Origin: Heracleum sosnowskyi
Lineage: Eukaryota; Streptophyta; Magnoliopsida; Apiales; Apiaceae
Assembly (NCBI GenBank): GCA_030848705.1
Contig: JAUIZM010000024.1
Span: forward strand, 1,488,001-1,552,000
Reading direction: 5' to 3'
Length of the DNA: 64,000 bases
Shown: positions 63,401 to 64,000 of the stretch, in pieces
Layout of the letters: each line of letters begins with the position of its first letter
How positions within the stretch are numbered: the stretch's first letter is position 1
Program-made: the position numbers and the translations under genes
The notes under the pieces: model-generated
What the model was told of the DNA's origin: nothing
Seen by the model: the letters and a program-made list of their open reading frames with translations, nothing else
The model's database searches: none

Positions 63401-64000
63401 GCTCTAAATGAATTTCTTGTAAAATAAGTCAAGAATAAAGCTTTACGTGATTTTCATTCATTTATTGAGAGTAACCCTAAATCCTAACAAGTCAATGACG
63501 AGGCTCACAAGTTTTATTCTTATTCTACATGTAAGTATCTAAGCTCCAAACAAATTTTATGTTTAAACAAGACAATAAAGAAGCTCTAAATTGATTACTT
63601 GTTGAATAAGTCGGGAATAAAGCTTTACGTGATTTTCATTCATTTATTGAGAGTAACCCTAAATCCTAACAAGTCAATAACGAAGATCACAAGTTTTATC
63701 CTTATTCTACATGTAAGTATCTAAGCTCCAAACAAATTTTATGTTTAAACAAGACAATAAAGAAGCTCTAAATGGATTACTTGTTGAATAAGTCGGGAAT
63801 AAAGCTCTAAGTGGTTTGGATTGAGAGGAAACCCTAAAATCTAAAAAGTTGGTAATGTGTATATGAAATTAATTGCTTATTCAATAAGTAAATATTCAAG
63901 GGTAAATCAAGTTCATTTTTATTTAAAAAGTCAATAATGAAGCTCTAAATGAATTTCTTGTAAAATAAGTCAAGAATAAAGCTTTACGTGATTTTCATTC
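57483..64000 (+). repeat. Block 14: counterpart of block 7 and truncated right end
   Basis: B starts are 57,483 (723), 58,206 (541), 58,747 (543), 59,290 (541), 59,831 (723), 60,554 (905), 61,459 (723), 62,182 (541), 62,723 (540), 63,263 (541) and 63,804. Marks of block 7 recur once: TTATCGTT near 59,000, GTCAGGAATAAA near 61,083 and 61,264, CACCTGAATTT near 61,825, AAATCATGTTC near 62,284 and 62,825, and TAATTCTAAC near 63,120. GATTGTCATTC occurs twice (about 60,199 and 60,922) because a 723-bp unit is extra here. The 4-bp deletion of the left pentamers is absent. Confidence 0.93.
63981..64000 (+). repeat. Partial A1 monomer at right edge
   Basis: The first 20 bp of an A monomer (GCTTTACGTGATTTTCATTC) following the complete B at 63,804-63,980. 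The array clearly continues beyond the window. Confidence 0.97.

Larger units (their letters stand above)
1..64000 (+). repeat. Satellite DNA array with higher-order repeats (A 182 bp / B 177 bp monomers)
   Basis: The same two monomers repeat without interruption and in one orientation across the whole window. Taking the G of the recurrent AATAAAGCT as phase zero, I located 103 B starts (hallmark GCTCTAAGTGG) and 251 complete A monomers (hallmark GCTTTACGTG or GCTTCACCTG). B-to-B distances are 359, 541, 723/725 or 905 bp, that is one B plus one to four A. There are 7 dimers, 51 trimers, 38 tetramers and 6 pentamers, and with the small indels these sum exactly to the span 759-63,804. Typical A is 56/182 G+C and typical B 45/177. 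Such arrays are known at centromeres and heterochromatic knobs. A centromeric role here is inference. No single-copy DNA is present, so the chromosome position cannot be read from the window. Confidence 0.99.
36877..64000 (+). repeat. Super-repeat copy 2 (right end outside the window)
   Basis: This begins with the pentamer and trimer pair matching block 1, then ten 725-bp tetramers (38.3-52.8 kb), then 723-bp tetramers, in the same order as copy 1. It carries the block 7 markers once and ends inside the segment that pairs with about 32.7 kb of copy 1 (TAATTCTAAC and ACTTATTGAAT shared). Local amplifications (lags 2,171, 1,266 and 1,807) differ from copy 1. Confidence 0.8.

Noticed and set aside
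1..64000. Open reading frames
   Set aside because: In the plus-strand frame I traced through an A monomer the stop-free run is about 44 codons, with the only ATG near its end. TAA, TTA, CTA and TCA are frequent throughout. Any frame repeats with the satellite and shows no start context, codon bias or domain.
1..64000. CRISPR array
   Set aside because: Units are contiguous satellite monomers without unique spacers, and repeat lengths of 177-184 bp do not fit.
1..64000. Assignment to a named satellite family or species
   Set aside because: The monomers do not look like the well-known families I compared from memory (primate alpha satellite, Arabidopsis CEN178, rice CentO). A database search with the A and B consensus would decide it; without one I give no name.
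1..64000. A previously unknown multi-gene system
   Set aside because: There are no genes or unique sequence in the window. The novelty, if any, lies in repeat architecture.

Overview
The whole window is one uninterrupted, head-to-tail satellite DNA array, in one orientation from base 1 to base 64,000. I see no protein-coding gene, RNA gene, transposon or unique single-copy segment. It points to a eukaryotic genome: about 29% G+C (counted on typical monomers), monomers of about 180 bp close to nucleosome-repeat size, and higher-order repeat (HOR) organisation of the kind found in centromeric or other constitutive heterochromatin. The species and satellite family cannot be named from the sequence. 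A plant is plausible but unproven.

Two diverged but alignable monomers make up the array. Type A is 182 bp (251 complete copies plus a 20-bp piece at the right edge). Type B is 177 bp (103 complete copies plus a 30-bp piece at the left edge). Each B is followed by one to four A monomers, giving HOR units of 359 bp (BA, 7 units), 541 bp (BAA, 51), 723/725 bp (BAAA, 38) and 905 bp (BAAAA, 6), plus small indels. These numbers account exactly for the distance between the first and last B start (759 to 63,804). A monomers have positional subtypes: A1 after B, A2 in the middle, A3 just before the next B.

The units are arranged in larger duplications. Tandem pairs or triplets have lags of 1,446 (1-2.7 kb), 2,350 (3.8-8.5 kb), 1,989 (8.5-12 kb), about 2,890 (12.3-18.1 kb), 5,954 (21.9-32.7 kb, with an internal 1,082-bp pair), 723 (32.7-36.3 kb), 2,171 (36.9-41.2 kb), 1,807 (43.0-46.6 and 53.9-57.5 kb) and 1,266 bp (46.6-50.4 kb).

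Above these, the left part (about 1-36.9 kb) and the right part (36.9-64 kb) have matching orders of unit lengths and matching rare variants at a lag of about 35-37.6 kb. The window therefore looks like one full copy and most of a second copy of a roughly 36-kb super-repeat, with independent local expansions in each. At the smallest scale, the A monomer has a faint 40-bp internal period.

The most interesting observations are the nested hierarchy, the 36-kb super-repeat, the 7-kb expansion in the left copy, hybrid A3 monomers that record recombination or conversion, the complete lack of CpG in B beside two or three CpG per A, and short conserved dyads. Nothing here shows a new enzymatic or defence system.
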